From positions 1 through 53,729 of the forward strand of contig CAMLLB010000025.1 of the NCBI GenBank assembly GCA_946480815.1: a stretch of 53,729 nucleotides of DNA. Reading direction: 5' to 3'. Made by a program: the position numbers and the translations under genes. The DNA comes from an uncultured Flavobacteriales bacterium. GTDB lineage: Bacteria; Bacteroidota; Bacteroidia; Flavobacteriales; Crocinitomicaceae. Below are positions 7,551-14,809 of this stretch, piece by piece. How positions within the stretch are numbered: the first letter of the stretch is position 1; each line of letters begins with the position of its first letter. The notes below the pieces were generated by a model that did no database searches, was not told the DNA's origin, and worked only from the letters and a program-made list of their open reading frames with translations.

Positions 7551-7680
7551 TGGTGATGGAGGGAATCCCTGCCTGACTGTGTCAAGCAGACAGGGAACCC
7601 CGCGACACAATAATCGAAAATCCTTGTGTCGGGGAATAGGGAATAAAAAAAGCTCCAGAAATAATCCTGGAGCTTCCGAG
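7551..7680 (-). repeat. tRNA-Phe-derived tandem repeat, tRNA-proximal unit (130 bp)
   Basis: Immediately downstream of tRNA-Phe. In tRNA sense, after the terminator, it carries an inverted copy of the anticodon/variable part (19-base exact inverted match, 7616-7634 to 7702-7720), then TTGTGTCGCGGGGTTC (close to tRNA TTGTGTCGGGGGTTC), a 27-base insert (7568-7594) that folds CCTGTCTG/CAGGCAGG, and then GATTCCCTCCATCACCA exactly as in the tRNA. Thus it is a tRNA 3' half interrupted in the T-loop by a hairpin. Reading frames through it are artefacts. Confidence 0.9.
7644..7675 (-). terminator. Rho-independent terminator of tRNA-Phe
   Basis: On the reverse strand a 9-bp stem AAGCTCCAG/CTGGAGCTT with an 8-base loop is followed by seven T. 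It starts six bases after the tRNA 3' end and should end the tRNA-Phe transcript before the repeat's tRNA-like part. Confidence 0.85.
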
Positions 7681-7753
7681 TGGTGATGGAGGGAATCGAA
7701 CCCCCGACACAAGGATTTTCAGTCCTTTGCTCTACCAACTGAGCTACATCACC
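7681..7753 (-). tRNA. tRNA-Phe (GAA)
   Basis: The reverse strand folds as a complete 73-base tRNA: acceptor GGTGATG/CATCACC with discriminator A, D-arm GCTC-AGTTGGTA-GAGC, anticodon arm AAGGA-CTGAAAA-TCCTT with anticodon GAA, and T-arm GGGGG-TTCGATT-CCCTC. CCA is not encoded beyond the chance ACCA of the acceptor. A TATCTTTG box (7771-7778, reverse strand) lies 17 bases upstream. Confidence 0.95.
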
Positions 7754-7770
7754 ATCCTCAATTGCGAGGG

Positions 7771-7778
7771 CAAAGATA
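7771..7778 (-). promoter_or_regulatory. -7 box TATCTTTG for tRNA-Phe
   Basis: Exact TAnnTTTG match on the reverse strand, 17 bases before the first tRNA base. The 92-bp gap to coaX thus carries two back-to-back promoters. Confidence 0.6.
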
Positions 7779-7832
7779 GTAATAGAATTCATTACTCCTA
7801 AAAAAAAGTGAAAATTTTTCTAAATCAATCCT

Positions 7833-7840
7833 ATCTTTGT
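7833..7840 (+). promoter_or_regulatory. -7 box TATCTTTG for coaX (leaderless)
   Basis: Exact TAnnTTTG match ending six bases before the ATG at 7846, so the transcript would start at or next to the initiation codon. The TTG inside this box can be mistaken for an upstream start codon. Confidence 0.6.
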
Positions 7841-7845
7841 TCCTG

Positions 7846-8595
7846 ATGGAGCAAGGAATTAAATCAATTGTAGTCGATGCCGGAAATACCCGGATCAAAG
7901 TTGGCCTGTTCCAAGATTCTAGTTTACAAGAAGTTCATGCGTTCTCCAATGACGAGTTGGACAAACTGAAGTCCTACTTGCTGAAGCATAAAACTATTCG
8001 CGGAATTATCAGCTCGGTGCGCTCGGATAAGAACACCAAATGGATCAAAGGACTGCTTCCGAATGCCATTTTGTTCACTAATCAATTGGCTGTTCCGCTC
8101 ACCAATAATTACGAATCCCCGAATACGCTCGGAATTGACCGATTGGCAAATGCGATTGCTGCAGCCAATATTTCGGAAAAAAATGCGTTAGTGATTGATG
8201 TTGGAACCTGCATCAAGTATGATTTTGTCCGTTATCCTAAAATTTATGAAGGCGGAAGTATTTCCCCCGGAATTGAATTAAGATACCGGTCGATGCACCA
8301 GTTTACAGGAAAATTGCCCCTGATTGAAGACCGGATCCAGGGACCATTCCTTGGAAAAAACACCCTGGATGCCATGCGAAGCGGTGTGATGAACGGAATG
8401 CATCTGGAAATGGTGGGTTTTATCGAAGAATATCGGAGACTTTACCCGGAATTAACAATTTTTCTCACCGGTGGTGACAGTCAATATTTTGAATTAGGTA
8501 ATAAATATGGCATATTTGCCGACGAGAATTTGACCTTAAAAGGATTATTAATAGCGCTTTTACATGCCCAAACATTTCATTCTTCTAGTATTTAG
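7846..8595 (+). CDS. coaX: Type III pantothenate kinase
   Basis: CoaX phosphorylates pantothenate, the first step of coenzyme A synthesis, in the cytoplasm. The 249-residue product shows the family motifs in order: the N-terminal phosphate loop VVDAGNTRIKVGLF, the TLGIDRLANAIAA region that carries the GxDR motif, VIDVGTCIKYDFV with the catalytic Asp, GGSISPGIELR, and the C-terminal IFLTGGDSQYF. Length is normal for the family. The ATG at 7846 is chosen; a TTG nine bases upstream belongs to the promoter box. The last 32 bases overlap the start of the outer-membrane protein gene, so the two are probably co-expressed. Confidence 0.95.
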   Translation: MEQGIKSIVVDAGNTRIKVGLFQDSSLQEVHAFSNDELDKLKSYLLKHKTIRGIISSVRSDKNTKWIKGLLPNAILFTNQLAVPLTNNYESPNTLGIDRLANAIAAANISEKNALVIDVGTCIKYDFVRYPKIYEGGSISPGIELRYRSMHQFTGKLPLIEDRIQGPFLGKNTLDAMRSGVMNGMHLEMVGFIEEYRRLYPELTIFLTGGDSQYFELGNKYGIFADENLTLKGLLIALLHAQTFHSSSI

Positions 8596-9919
8596 TACCA
8601 TTTCGTGTTTCACAATCTGGGCACAGACCACCTCATCATCCCCTTATAGCACAACCGGAATCGGTGAAGAAGGAGCCCTTCCTGAAGCTCAATATGGAGG
8701 AATGGGAAATATTACCGGGATTTGTTTTGATTCCACATTGATCAACACGTACAACCCCTCCAGTTATTCATTACTGTCTTTCGGACAACCTTTGTTTTCT
8801 GTAGGAGTCTCATCCAAATTCTCAACTTACACCGGCAATGCAGGAAGCTTTAACGGGAAAACAACCGGTATCTCGAATATCACCATGGCTATTCCTATCG
8901 GGAAACATTTCGGGATTGCTCTAGGATTAAAACCCTTCACCCGAAAAGGATACGATTTGACACAGCGCTCTCATGCATACGACGATTCAACAACATTCAA
9001 CTATAAAGGTTACGGATCAACGAACTTACTTTTTGTTGGTCTGGCGTACTCCATTATTAAAAATGACAAATCATACCTAAGCGTTGGTTTCAACGTGGGA
9101 TATTTATTCGGATCGGTTACCAATCAGCGCAGCAGTGTATTTGATGCAAACAGTCCTGCAGGAGGTGTTGACTTAACAACTTACCGATTGAAGTCTGTGC
9201 ATTATTCGTTTGGTGCCAGCTACCAGCGTTTCCTGGATATCGATAAGCGCAAACAATTGTTTTTATCCGCTGTTTATACTCCTAAGATCTCCGTTAACTC
9301 GTTCCGGGATTACTCCATGTTTTATGCAACTGACGTAAATAATCAGCTTTCATACACGGATACGATCACTTACATTGATAACAACAACGGAAAAATCGTT
9401 TTCCCAAGTAAACAAACAATCGGAGCTGGTTATACGTTTACCCCGGATACAAAGAATTCAGACCAAATGAAGTATCAATTGGGTGTATTTGCTGAGGTAG
9501 ACCTGATGCAATGGGAAAGCTATGCCGAAAACTTCGATGCGCATACTTCATCTGCCGTTTTCTCGAATACCTACGTCTCAAAAGTCGGTTTGCAATACAT
9601 TCCAAGTATTGATTACACTAAAAAAACGAAAGGGATCAAGTATTTCTCTAAAGTCAAATACCGCATCGGAGGCCAATATGGTTTATTGCCAAATTCGATC
9701 AATGGAAGACAATTAAAAACGACTTCTGCAACAATCGGGTTCGGATTCCCGTTCCTGAGCCAAAAAACAAACTCGTCACTGAATGTCAGCTTCCAATACG
9801 GTTCCAACGCAACAGGAAATGCTGCTGATTTGAAAGAACGTTTCTTCTCGGTGAATTTCGGGATTATTATTGCACCTTCTTCCTACGAAAAGTGGTTTAA
9901 AAAGTATAAACTGGATTAA
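8564..9919 (+). CDS. Outer-membrane beta-barrel protein of unknown function
   Basis: A 451-residue protein with a signal peptide (FILLVFSTISCFTIWAQ) and a mature start SSPYSTTGIGEEG, then GGMGNITG and many alternating beta strands with aromatic girdles, ending in a strand-rich tail (RFFSVNFGIIIAP, then FKKYKLD). Layout and the YSTTGIGE/GGMG opening are typical of the FadL-like or Bacteroidota-specific barrel proteins that often follow coaX. No transport substrate can be inferred. Its start codon lies within coaX (32-base overlap) and its stop abuts lptC, so it sits in the middle of a coaX-barrel-lptC operon; a role linked to outer-membrane biogenesis is inferred only from that. Confidence 0.7.
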   Translation: MPKHFILLVFSTISCFTIWAQTTSSSPYSTTGIGEEGALPEAQYGGMGNITGICFDSTLINTYNPSSYSLLSFGQPLFSVGVSSKFSTYTGNAGSFNGKTTGISNITMAIPIGKHFGIALGLKPFTRKGYDLTQRSHAYDDSTTFNYKGYGSTNLLFVGLAYSIIKNDKSYLSVGFNVGYLFGSVTNQRSSVFDANSPAGGVDLTTYRLKSVHYSFGASYQRFLDIDKRKQLFLSAVYTPKISVNSFRDYSMFYATDVNNQLSYTDTITYIDNNNGKIVFPSKQTIGAGYTFTPDTKNSDQMKYQLGVFAEVDLMQWESYAENFDAHTSSAVFSNTYVSKVGLQYIPSIDYTKKTKGIKYFSKVKYRIGGQYGLLPNSINGRQLKTTSATIGFGFPFLSQKTNSSLNVSFQYGSNATGNAADLKERFFSVNFGIIIAPSSYEKWFKKYKLD

Positions 9920-10468
9920 ATGAAGGGGGGACAAACATTATTTCATTTGTGCATTGCATGCGGATTGGTGTTTAGTTCCTGTGTGAATGATATTGACGAG
10001 ATCAAACAAATTACGTTTAAGTCAACAGACCCCGAGCAAAAAACGGAAGAATTGTATGTACTTCAAACGGAAGGCGGATTTCCCCAATTCAAATTATATG
10101 CTCCTCTGGCCGAAGCATACTCAAAGCCCGAACAGGTAACCAAATTCAAAGAGGGTATCAAAGTAGAATTCTTTGACAATGACGGAGAACCGGAATCGAT
10201 TCTGACCGGCCTTTACGGAGAGATCAATGAAACAAAAGGAACGATGCGTGTTTTGGACTCCGTACAGCTTCATAATCCTGCCCGGAAACAAACCATGTAC
10301 ACAGAGGCACTTTACTGGGATCAAAAAGATAGTCTTATCTTTACAGACAAAATGGTAATGATCAAGAGTCCGACAGAACTGATTTACGGAAAAGGGATCC
10401 GTGCAAAACAGGATTTTTCGTACTACGAGTTTTTGGAGCCTCAAGGTCGTATTTCAATTAAAAAATAG
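9920..10468 (+). CDS. lptC: LPS export protein LptC-like
   Basis: LptC bridges the inner-membrane LptBFG transporter to the periplasmic LptA in lipopolysaccharide export. The 182-residue product begins with a lipoprotein-type signal (IACGLVFSSC) instead of the single span of E. coli LptC, as is common in Bacteroidota. The LptC fold is seen in FPQFKLYAPLAEAYSKPE, IKVEFFDNDGEPESILTGLYGEI (the conserved F-D-dG...s.l.a..a.y pattern), then LYWDQKDSLIFTDKMVMI and IYGKGIRAKQDFSYYE. The ATG follows the previous stop with no gap, so translation is likely coupled. Confidence 0.85.
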   Translation: MKGGQTLFHLCIACGLVFSSCVNDIDEIKQITFKSTDPEQKTEELYVLQTEGGFPQFKLYAPLAEAYSKPEQVTKFKEGIKVEFFDNDGEPESILTGLYGEINETKGTMRVLDSVQLHNPARKQTMYTEALYWDQKDSLIFTDKMVMIKSPTELIYGKGIRAKQDFSYYEFLEPQGRISIKK

Positions 10469-10472
10469 AAGA

Positions 10473-10510
10473 GAAAGCACTGCTTTCGATATAAGTGATC
10501 TACAGATCAC
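10473..10510. repeat. Two small hairpins; one belongs to a dispersed palindromic repeat
   Basis: Downstream of lptC lie GAAAGCA-C-TGCTTTC (10473-10487) and GTGATC-TACA-GATCAC (10495-10510). The first, with its flanks, is an inverted copy of the element at 24090-24122 (shared core CTTATAT, CGAAAGCA, TGCTTTCTCTTCT when read on the reverse strand). They may form the end of the lptC mRNA. Confidence 0.6.
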
Positions 10511-10528
10511 AAACTAAATATAACAGAC

Positions 10529-10747
10529 ATGAAACTATATAATCGCATTATGGAGCTCTTTTGGCTGGCAGTGGGAATTATCATCATTATTTTGGTAACA
10601 GTGATGTGCCTGAAAGAAAGTTTCAGTAGCTGGGCTGTTTATTATGCTTTTGCTTTCATGGCGTTGGGAACTTATTTCCTGAGAAGATTTATGAGAAAAC
10701 GCATGGAAAAGCACCAGGCTTTTTTAAATAGTCAAAAACAGAAATAA
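10529..10747 (+). CDS. Small two-span membrane protein (72 aa)
   Basis: The 72-residue product has two hydrophobic segments, ELFWLAVGIIIIILVTVMCL and SWAVYYAFAFMALGTYFL, followed by a strongly basic C-terminus (RRFMRKRMEKHQ) that should remain in the cytoplasm. Similar short proteins follow lptC in related genomes in my recollection, but no function is known. The 60-bp gap to lptC holds two hairpins, so it may be expressed separately or from processed mRNA. Confidence 0.75.
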   Translation: MKLYNRIMELFWLAVGIIIIILVTVMCLKESFSSWAVYYAFAFMALGTYFLRRFMRKRMEKHQAFLNSQKQK

Positions 10748-10840
10748 CCGCTCAAACCTGCAATTCAGGCTTTCACATGATTTTCAACTGATTAGCGATC
10801 AAATCTCCTTATTTTCGTTTCACCAAATACTCCAGGTTAA

Positions 10841-13312
10841 ATGAAGCTCTTGAAGGTTTTTTACCTACTTTATTTTATTTGCATCCCTGCATTTTCCTTT
10901 TCTCAATGGAATTTGAGCGGGACGGTGCTGGATGAAAAAAAGCTTCCTATTCCGTTCGCTAATGTATACGTGAAAAACAATACAGACCTGCGAACCCAAA
11001 CGGATGAAAACGGAAAATACTCCCTCCAGCTTTTCGACGGGGAATACTTTCTGGTTGTAAATGCTACCGGTTACCAGGAACGCGAAACTTATGTGGTGAT
11101 TTCCAACAAAGGAGCTGTAAAAGACATTCAGCTTTTTCCCCTCAAAATTAAGGAACTGGAAGATGTGGAGGTTGCTGTCAAGCGCAGTAACCCGGGAAGG
11201 GAAATCATGCTCGAAGTAGTCAAAAAACGAGACAAGATCAATCCCTGGGCGTATCCGCATTCAACGGATGTGTATATCAAAGCTACCGAATCGATCGTAC
11301 GAAAAGAAAAAGAGTCGGACTCGAAGAACGACCGGCAGGACGCAGACCCTTTCGAGGAGGAAAAAAGAAAAATGGCGAAACTGGCCGGAAATATGAACTT
11401 CGCAGAAATCCAGGTTACCCGCAATTATTCGCCTCCCAATAAAGTGAAGGAAATCCGGAATGCCTATGAATTGCGTGGGGAAGATAAAACACTCTATTAC
11501 ACCACGACAGTCAAATCCAATTTCAACTTCTTCGAAAACCTGCTTCATTTGGAGGACCTGCACAGTACTCCGGTTATGAGCCCAATTTCAACTCCCGGCA
11601 TTTTATCTTATCGCTACCGGCTCGAAGCACAATATATAGAGAACGGCAGAAAAATCCACAAGATCAGGATTCTTCCGCGAATGAGTTCCACTTCTACTTT
11701 GACCGGGTATATCTATGTAATCGATTCGCTTTGGCTGGTCCAAAAACTGGATTTGACCATGGAGAAAGGAAACCTGTTCATGTATGATTATTTTTCCATT
11801 CACCAGGAATTTGACCTGCAGGGAGATTCTATGTGTGTATTAAAAGAACAGGTTTTGGATTATGGAGTGAAATACAAAAACCAAACTTCTACCTGCAAGA
11901 CCGTTGCGCAATTCTCGAATTATAACTTCCAACCGAATTTCCCGCCGAGATTTTTCAATAATGAATTGGCTGTTACAACAGAAGAAGCTTATGAACGTGA
12001 TTCCAGTTTTTGGAAAGAACAACGTGCGGTTTCATTAACAGCGGAAGAACAGCGTTTCATTATCGTGAGGGACAGTATCCACGATGCCTTGAACCGAAAA
12101 GAATACCTGGACTCCATCGACAAGGTCTTCAACAAAGTCACTGTCCTGAAAGTACTCTGGTTTGGAGTGGAACACCGGAACCGTCCTAAAAAAGTACAAT
12201 GGTCGATCAGTTCGCTCGCTGCAATGGCAAGGCCCTTATACCCGGCCGGACCACGCGTGGCGCCGGGTTTCAGTTACTTTAAAAAGTGGGACGATCAGCG
12301 AACCCTGGATGTAAACACGGAGATTTCCTACGGGTTCCTCAATCACGACATCAAAGGAAACATTAATGGGAACTACCTTTACGACCCATTCAGGCAGGCC
12401 AGGCTTAGGGGTGGGTTCGATCATGATTTCGACGCAGTTGTGTCCTATGATGCGATTACACAGATCTATAAACGAAGTAACTTCATTGAGGCCACGTCGC
12501 TCAGCATTGGTCAGACTCAGGAATACATCAACGGTTTGTACGTCGATATTGATTTTGAATTTACCGAACGCAGGTCCATTCACGGCTACAAAAAAATGGG
12601 ATTCCTGGACAGCGTTATTCCCAATGATGATTTCAAACCATTTCAGGGTTACCAGGCTTTTATCGGTACAGCAACCATTAGTTATACACCCAGACAAAAA
12701 TACATGCGCGAACCTCATCGCAAAGTGGTGCTTGGTTCCAAATGGCCTACTGTTTACGCAACTTACGAGCGTGGGATTCCAAAACTATTCGGCAGTGACG
12801 TTGATCATGAATACGGATTACTTGGAATTTACCAAAACTTTCAGCTGGGAACTTTCGGAACATCCTCTTATCACCTCAAATCAGGAAAATTCCTGAGTTC
12901 AAAAAGTTTGAAAGACGCCGACTTCAAGTACCAGCGCCGGAGCGATCCGCTTTGGTTCTCCAATCCCTTGTATTCCTTCCAGGACCAGGATTCTTCGCTT
13001 CCTTCCAGGGATTATTACATCGAAGCACACTTCATTCATCACGACAATGGTTCGATCATGAATAAAATCCCTTTTATGAAGAAAACCGGGATCGGGTTGG
13101 TTTTTGGTTGTGGTGCTTTATATGTTGCTCAATACAATTGGAAACACTACGAGGTTCTGGCAGGAATTGAACGCAACTTCAAATTTTCGAAAAGAAGGTT
13201 ACGGATCGGTTTGTATGGCGTATTCTCGGACGGAAATCACATTACGCCGAGATGGACAGGTAAAATTTCTTTTGCAGTCCTGGACGACCGGAATATGAAA
13301 TTTAATTTTTAA
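10841..13312 (+). CDS. DUF5686 protein with carboxypeptidase-like regulatory domain
   Basis: An 823-residue exported protein. After the signal peptide (FICIPAFSFSQ) comes a carboxypeptidase-D-like beta sandwich: NLSGTVLDEKKLPIPFANVY, TQTDENGKYSLQLFDGEY and VVNATGYQERETYVVI. The remaining ~700 residues match the DUF5686 family: VKKRDKINPWAYPHSTDVY, long strand-rich segments, DPFRQARLRGGFDHDF, RKVVLGSKWPTVYATYERG and a terminal barrel strand (AVLDDRNMKFNF). The family is found in Bacteroidota and predicted to be an outer-membrane barrel related to TonB-dependent receptors but lacking the plug; its function is unknown. A TATTTTCG box (10810-10817, 7/8) lies upstream of the ATG. Confidence 0.88.
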   Translation: MKLLKVFYLLYFICIPAFSFSQWNLSGTVLDEKKLPIPFANVYVKNNTDLRTQTDENGKYSLQLFDGEYFLVVNATGYQERETYVVISNKGAVKDIQLFPLKIKELEDVEVAVKRSNPGREIMLEVVKKRDKINPWAYPHSTDVYIKATESIVRKEKESDSKNDRQDADPFEEEKRKMAKLAGNMNFAEIQVTRNYSPPNKVKEIRNAYELRGEDKTLYYTTTVKSNFNFFENLLHLEDLHSTPVMSPISTPGILSYRYRLEAQYIENGRKIHKIRILPRMSSTSTLTGYIYVIDSLWLVQKLDLTMEKGNLFMYDYFSIHQEFDLQGDSMCVLKEQVLDYGVKYKNQTSTCKTVAQFSNYNFQPNFPPRFFNNELAVTTEEAYERDSSFWKEQRAVSLTAEEQRFIIVRDSIHDALNRKEYLDSIDKVFNKVTVLKVLWFGVEHRNRPKKVQWSISSLAAMARPLYPAGPRVAPGFSYFKKWDDQRTLDVNTEISYGFLNHDIKGNINGNYLYDPFRQARLRGGFDHDFDAVVSYDAITQIYKRSNFIEATSLSIGQTQEYINGLYVDIDFEFTERRSIHGYKKMGFLDSVIPNDDFKPFQGYQAFIGTATISYTPRQKYMREPHRKVVLGSKWPTVYATYERGIPKLFGSDVDHEYGLLGIYQNFQLGTFGTSSYHLKSGKFLSSKSLKDADFKYQRRSDPLWFSNPLYSFQDQDSSLPSRDYYIEAHFIHHDNGSIMNKIPFMKKTGIGLVFGCGALYVAQYNWKHYEVLAGIERNFKFSKRRLRIGLYGVFSDGNHITPRWTGKISFAVLDDRNMKFNF

Positions 13313-13582
13313 TAGGATTGAATTCCTAATTTTTGAACTTATGATTCTGCCATTGGAATCCTATGAAGTTAAATCCAATTAGCATCGATACCATTCCCCT
13401 GTAATCATTAGCTACACAGCAAAACTTTCCAGAACATGATATCATGATATTATGTTTTAATGATATTACGAATTGGGGGTGGTTATTATTGGACTTTCAA
13501 AACAAACCAAATTGGATTTTGAAATAAAACGCAAGTGAATCACCGATTAAAACGGTAAGCACATGATTAATCGCACCCCTAC

Positions 13583-13613
13583 TTGTTCAAATCAAATCTA
13601 CTGGTTATCTTTG
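13583..13613 (+). promoter_or_regulatory. Promoter of the metH riboswitch transcript (TTG-N20-TATCTTTG)
   Basis: A TTG at 13583-13585 and a full TATCTTTG at 13606-13613 are separated by 20 bases, the textbook Bacteroidota sigma-ABfr layout. Transcription would begin about seven bases later, so the transcript starts shortly before the riboswitch aptamer. Confidence 0.75.
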
Positions 13614-13631
13614 CAGCAGATCTTTGAGATA

Positions 13632-13742
13632 ACTTATGAAGAAAGGTGGAGGGACAGGCCCTGTGAAACCTTGGCAACCTGCCGTTTCAAAACGAAAAGG
13701 TGCCAAATCCGATCCCGGCAGAATCGTCAGGAAGAGATAAGT
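13632..13742 (+). ncRNA. SAM-I (S-box) riboswitch upstream of metH
   Basis: The leader has the S-box consensus: P1 strand ACTTATGAAGAAAGG, the highly conserved GGTGGAGGGAC, GGCCCTGTGAAACC, TTGGCAACC, then GGTGCCAAATCC and the closing strand GAGATAAGT that pairs with ACTTAT. S-box RNAs bind S-adenosylmethionine and turn down methionine genes. The downstream expression platform includes a perfect hairpin AAGTAGTA-TTT-TACTACTT (13746-13764) without a T-run, so control of translation or an alternative fold is more likely than simple termination; that last point is inference. Confidence 0.9.
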
Positions 13743-13801
13743 ATCAAGTAGTATTTTACTACTTCCCCGACTTCATAGTTTGCAAAGCAACGAATAAAGC
13801 T

Positions 13802-14809
13802 ATGAAAGACATCAAGCAATTACTAAACGAACGAATTCTCATTCTCGATGGAGCTATGGGAACAATGATTCAACGTTATAACCTCGAAGAAGAAGATTTT
13901 CGTAAAGGTTGGTTTGAAGATCATCCGCATAAATTAAAAGGCGATAATGATATTCTTGTCTTAACCCGTCCGGATGTCATAAAAGAAATTCATGCACAAT
14001 ACTTAGAGGCCGGTGCCGATATTATTGAAACCAATACCTTCGGTGCGACAAGTGTTGCACAGGCAGATTACCATTTGGAAAAAGCAGTTTACGACATCAA
14101 CTATCACGGGGCGAAAATCGCGCGGGAAGTTTGCGATGAGTTTACCGCAAAAAATCCGGATAAACCCCGTTTCGTAGCAGGTTCCATGGGACCAACAACT
14201 AAATTGGCTTCCATGTCTCCGGATGTGAACGATCCAGGTTTCAGGGCTATTACCTTCAACGAATTGGTAGTTGCATTCAAAGAACAGGCGACCGGTTTAA
14301 TGGACGGAGGCGCTGACTTCCTGTTGGTGGAAACAATCACCGATACACTAAATTCCAAAGCAGCTATGTTTGCCATTGATGAATTAAGCGAAGAGCGTGG
14401 AATTCAGATCCCGATCATGATCTCCGGGACCATTACCGACCAAAGTGGACGTACCTTAACAGGCCAAACAACCGAAGCATTTTTAGTTTCCGTTTCTCAC
14501 ATGCCGCTTTTAAGTATCGGGTTGAATTGCGCTTTGGGGGCAGATGCCATGAGACCTTACTTACAGGTATTGGCAAACCAGGCACCGTTTGCGGTCAGTG
14601 CACACCCCAACGCAGGTTTACCAAATGAATTCGGTCAGTACGATGAAACTGCAGAAATGATGGGTTCACAAATTGAAGAGTTTCTGCAGGAAGGATTGAT
14701 CAATATCATTGGCGGTTGTTGCGGAACAACACCTGACCACATTCGCAAAATGGCTGAAATTGCAGCTAAATACTCACCAAGAAAAATCAGCGAAACAGCA
14801 AACGCATGA
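13802..14809 (+). CDS. metH: Methionine synthase, homocysteine-binding part (split MetH N-terminus)
   Basis: The 335-residue product is the homocysteine S-methyltransferase domain of B12-dependent methionine synthase. It begins [20 protein letters not shown], with [20 protein letters not shown], and carries the zinc ligands in [13 protein letters not shown] and the C-terminal [13 protein letters not shown]. The ATG at 13802 is chosen because the longer frame runs through the riboswitch. Its stop overlaps the start of the second metH gene (ATGA, 4 bases). Bacterial MetH is usually one chain of about 1200 residues; a separate domain gene is common in Flavobacteriia. Expression is controlled by the upstream SAM-I riboswitch. 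Confidence 0.93.
   Translation: MKDIKQLLNERILILDGAMGTMIQRYNLEEEDFRKGWFEDHPHKLKGDNDILVLTRPDVIKEIHAQYLEAGADIIETNTFGATSVAQADYHLEKAVYDINYHGAKIAREVCDEFTAKNPDKPRFVAGSMGPTTKLASMSPDVNDPGFRAITFNELVVAFKEQATGLMDGGADFLLVETITDTLNSKAAMFAIDELSEERGIQIPIMISGTITDQSGRTLTGQTTEAFLVSVSHMPLLSIGLNCALGADAMRPYLQVLANQAPFAVSAHPNAGLPNEFGQYDETAEMMGSQIEEFLQEGLINIIGGCCGTTPDHIRKMAEIAAKYSPRKISETANA

Noticed and set aside
7397..7792. Reverse-strand frames of 131 and 102 aa over the tRNA-Phe region
   Set aside because: They read through the tRNA and its tandem copies and repeat the same peptide twice; they are artefacts of the repeat.
7837..7845. TTG start for coaX nine bases upstream of the ATG
   Set aside because: The TTG is part of the TATCTTTG promoter box; the same applies to TTG 31543 before thiL and TTG 30141 before the small lipoprotein.
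13700..13801. N-terminal extension of the first metH gene
   Set aside because: It is translated from the riboswitch; the MetH domain starts at ATG 13802.
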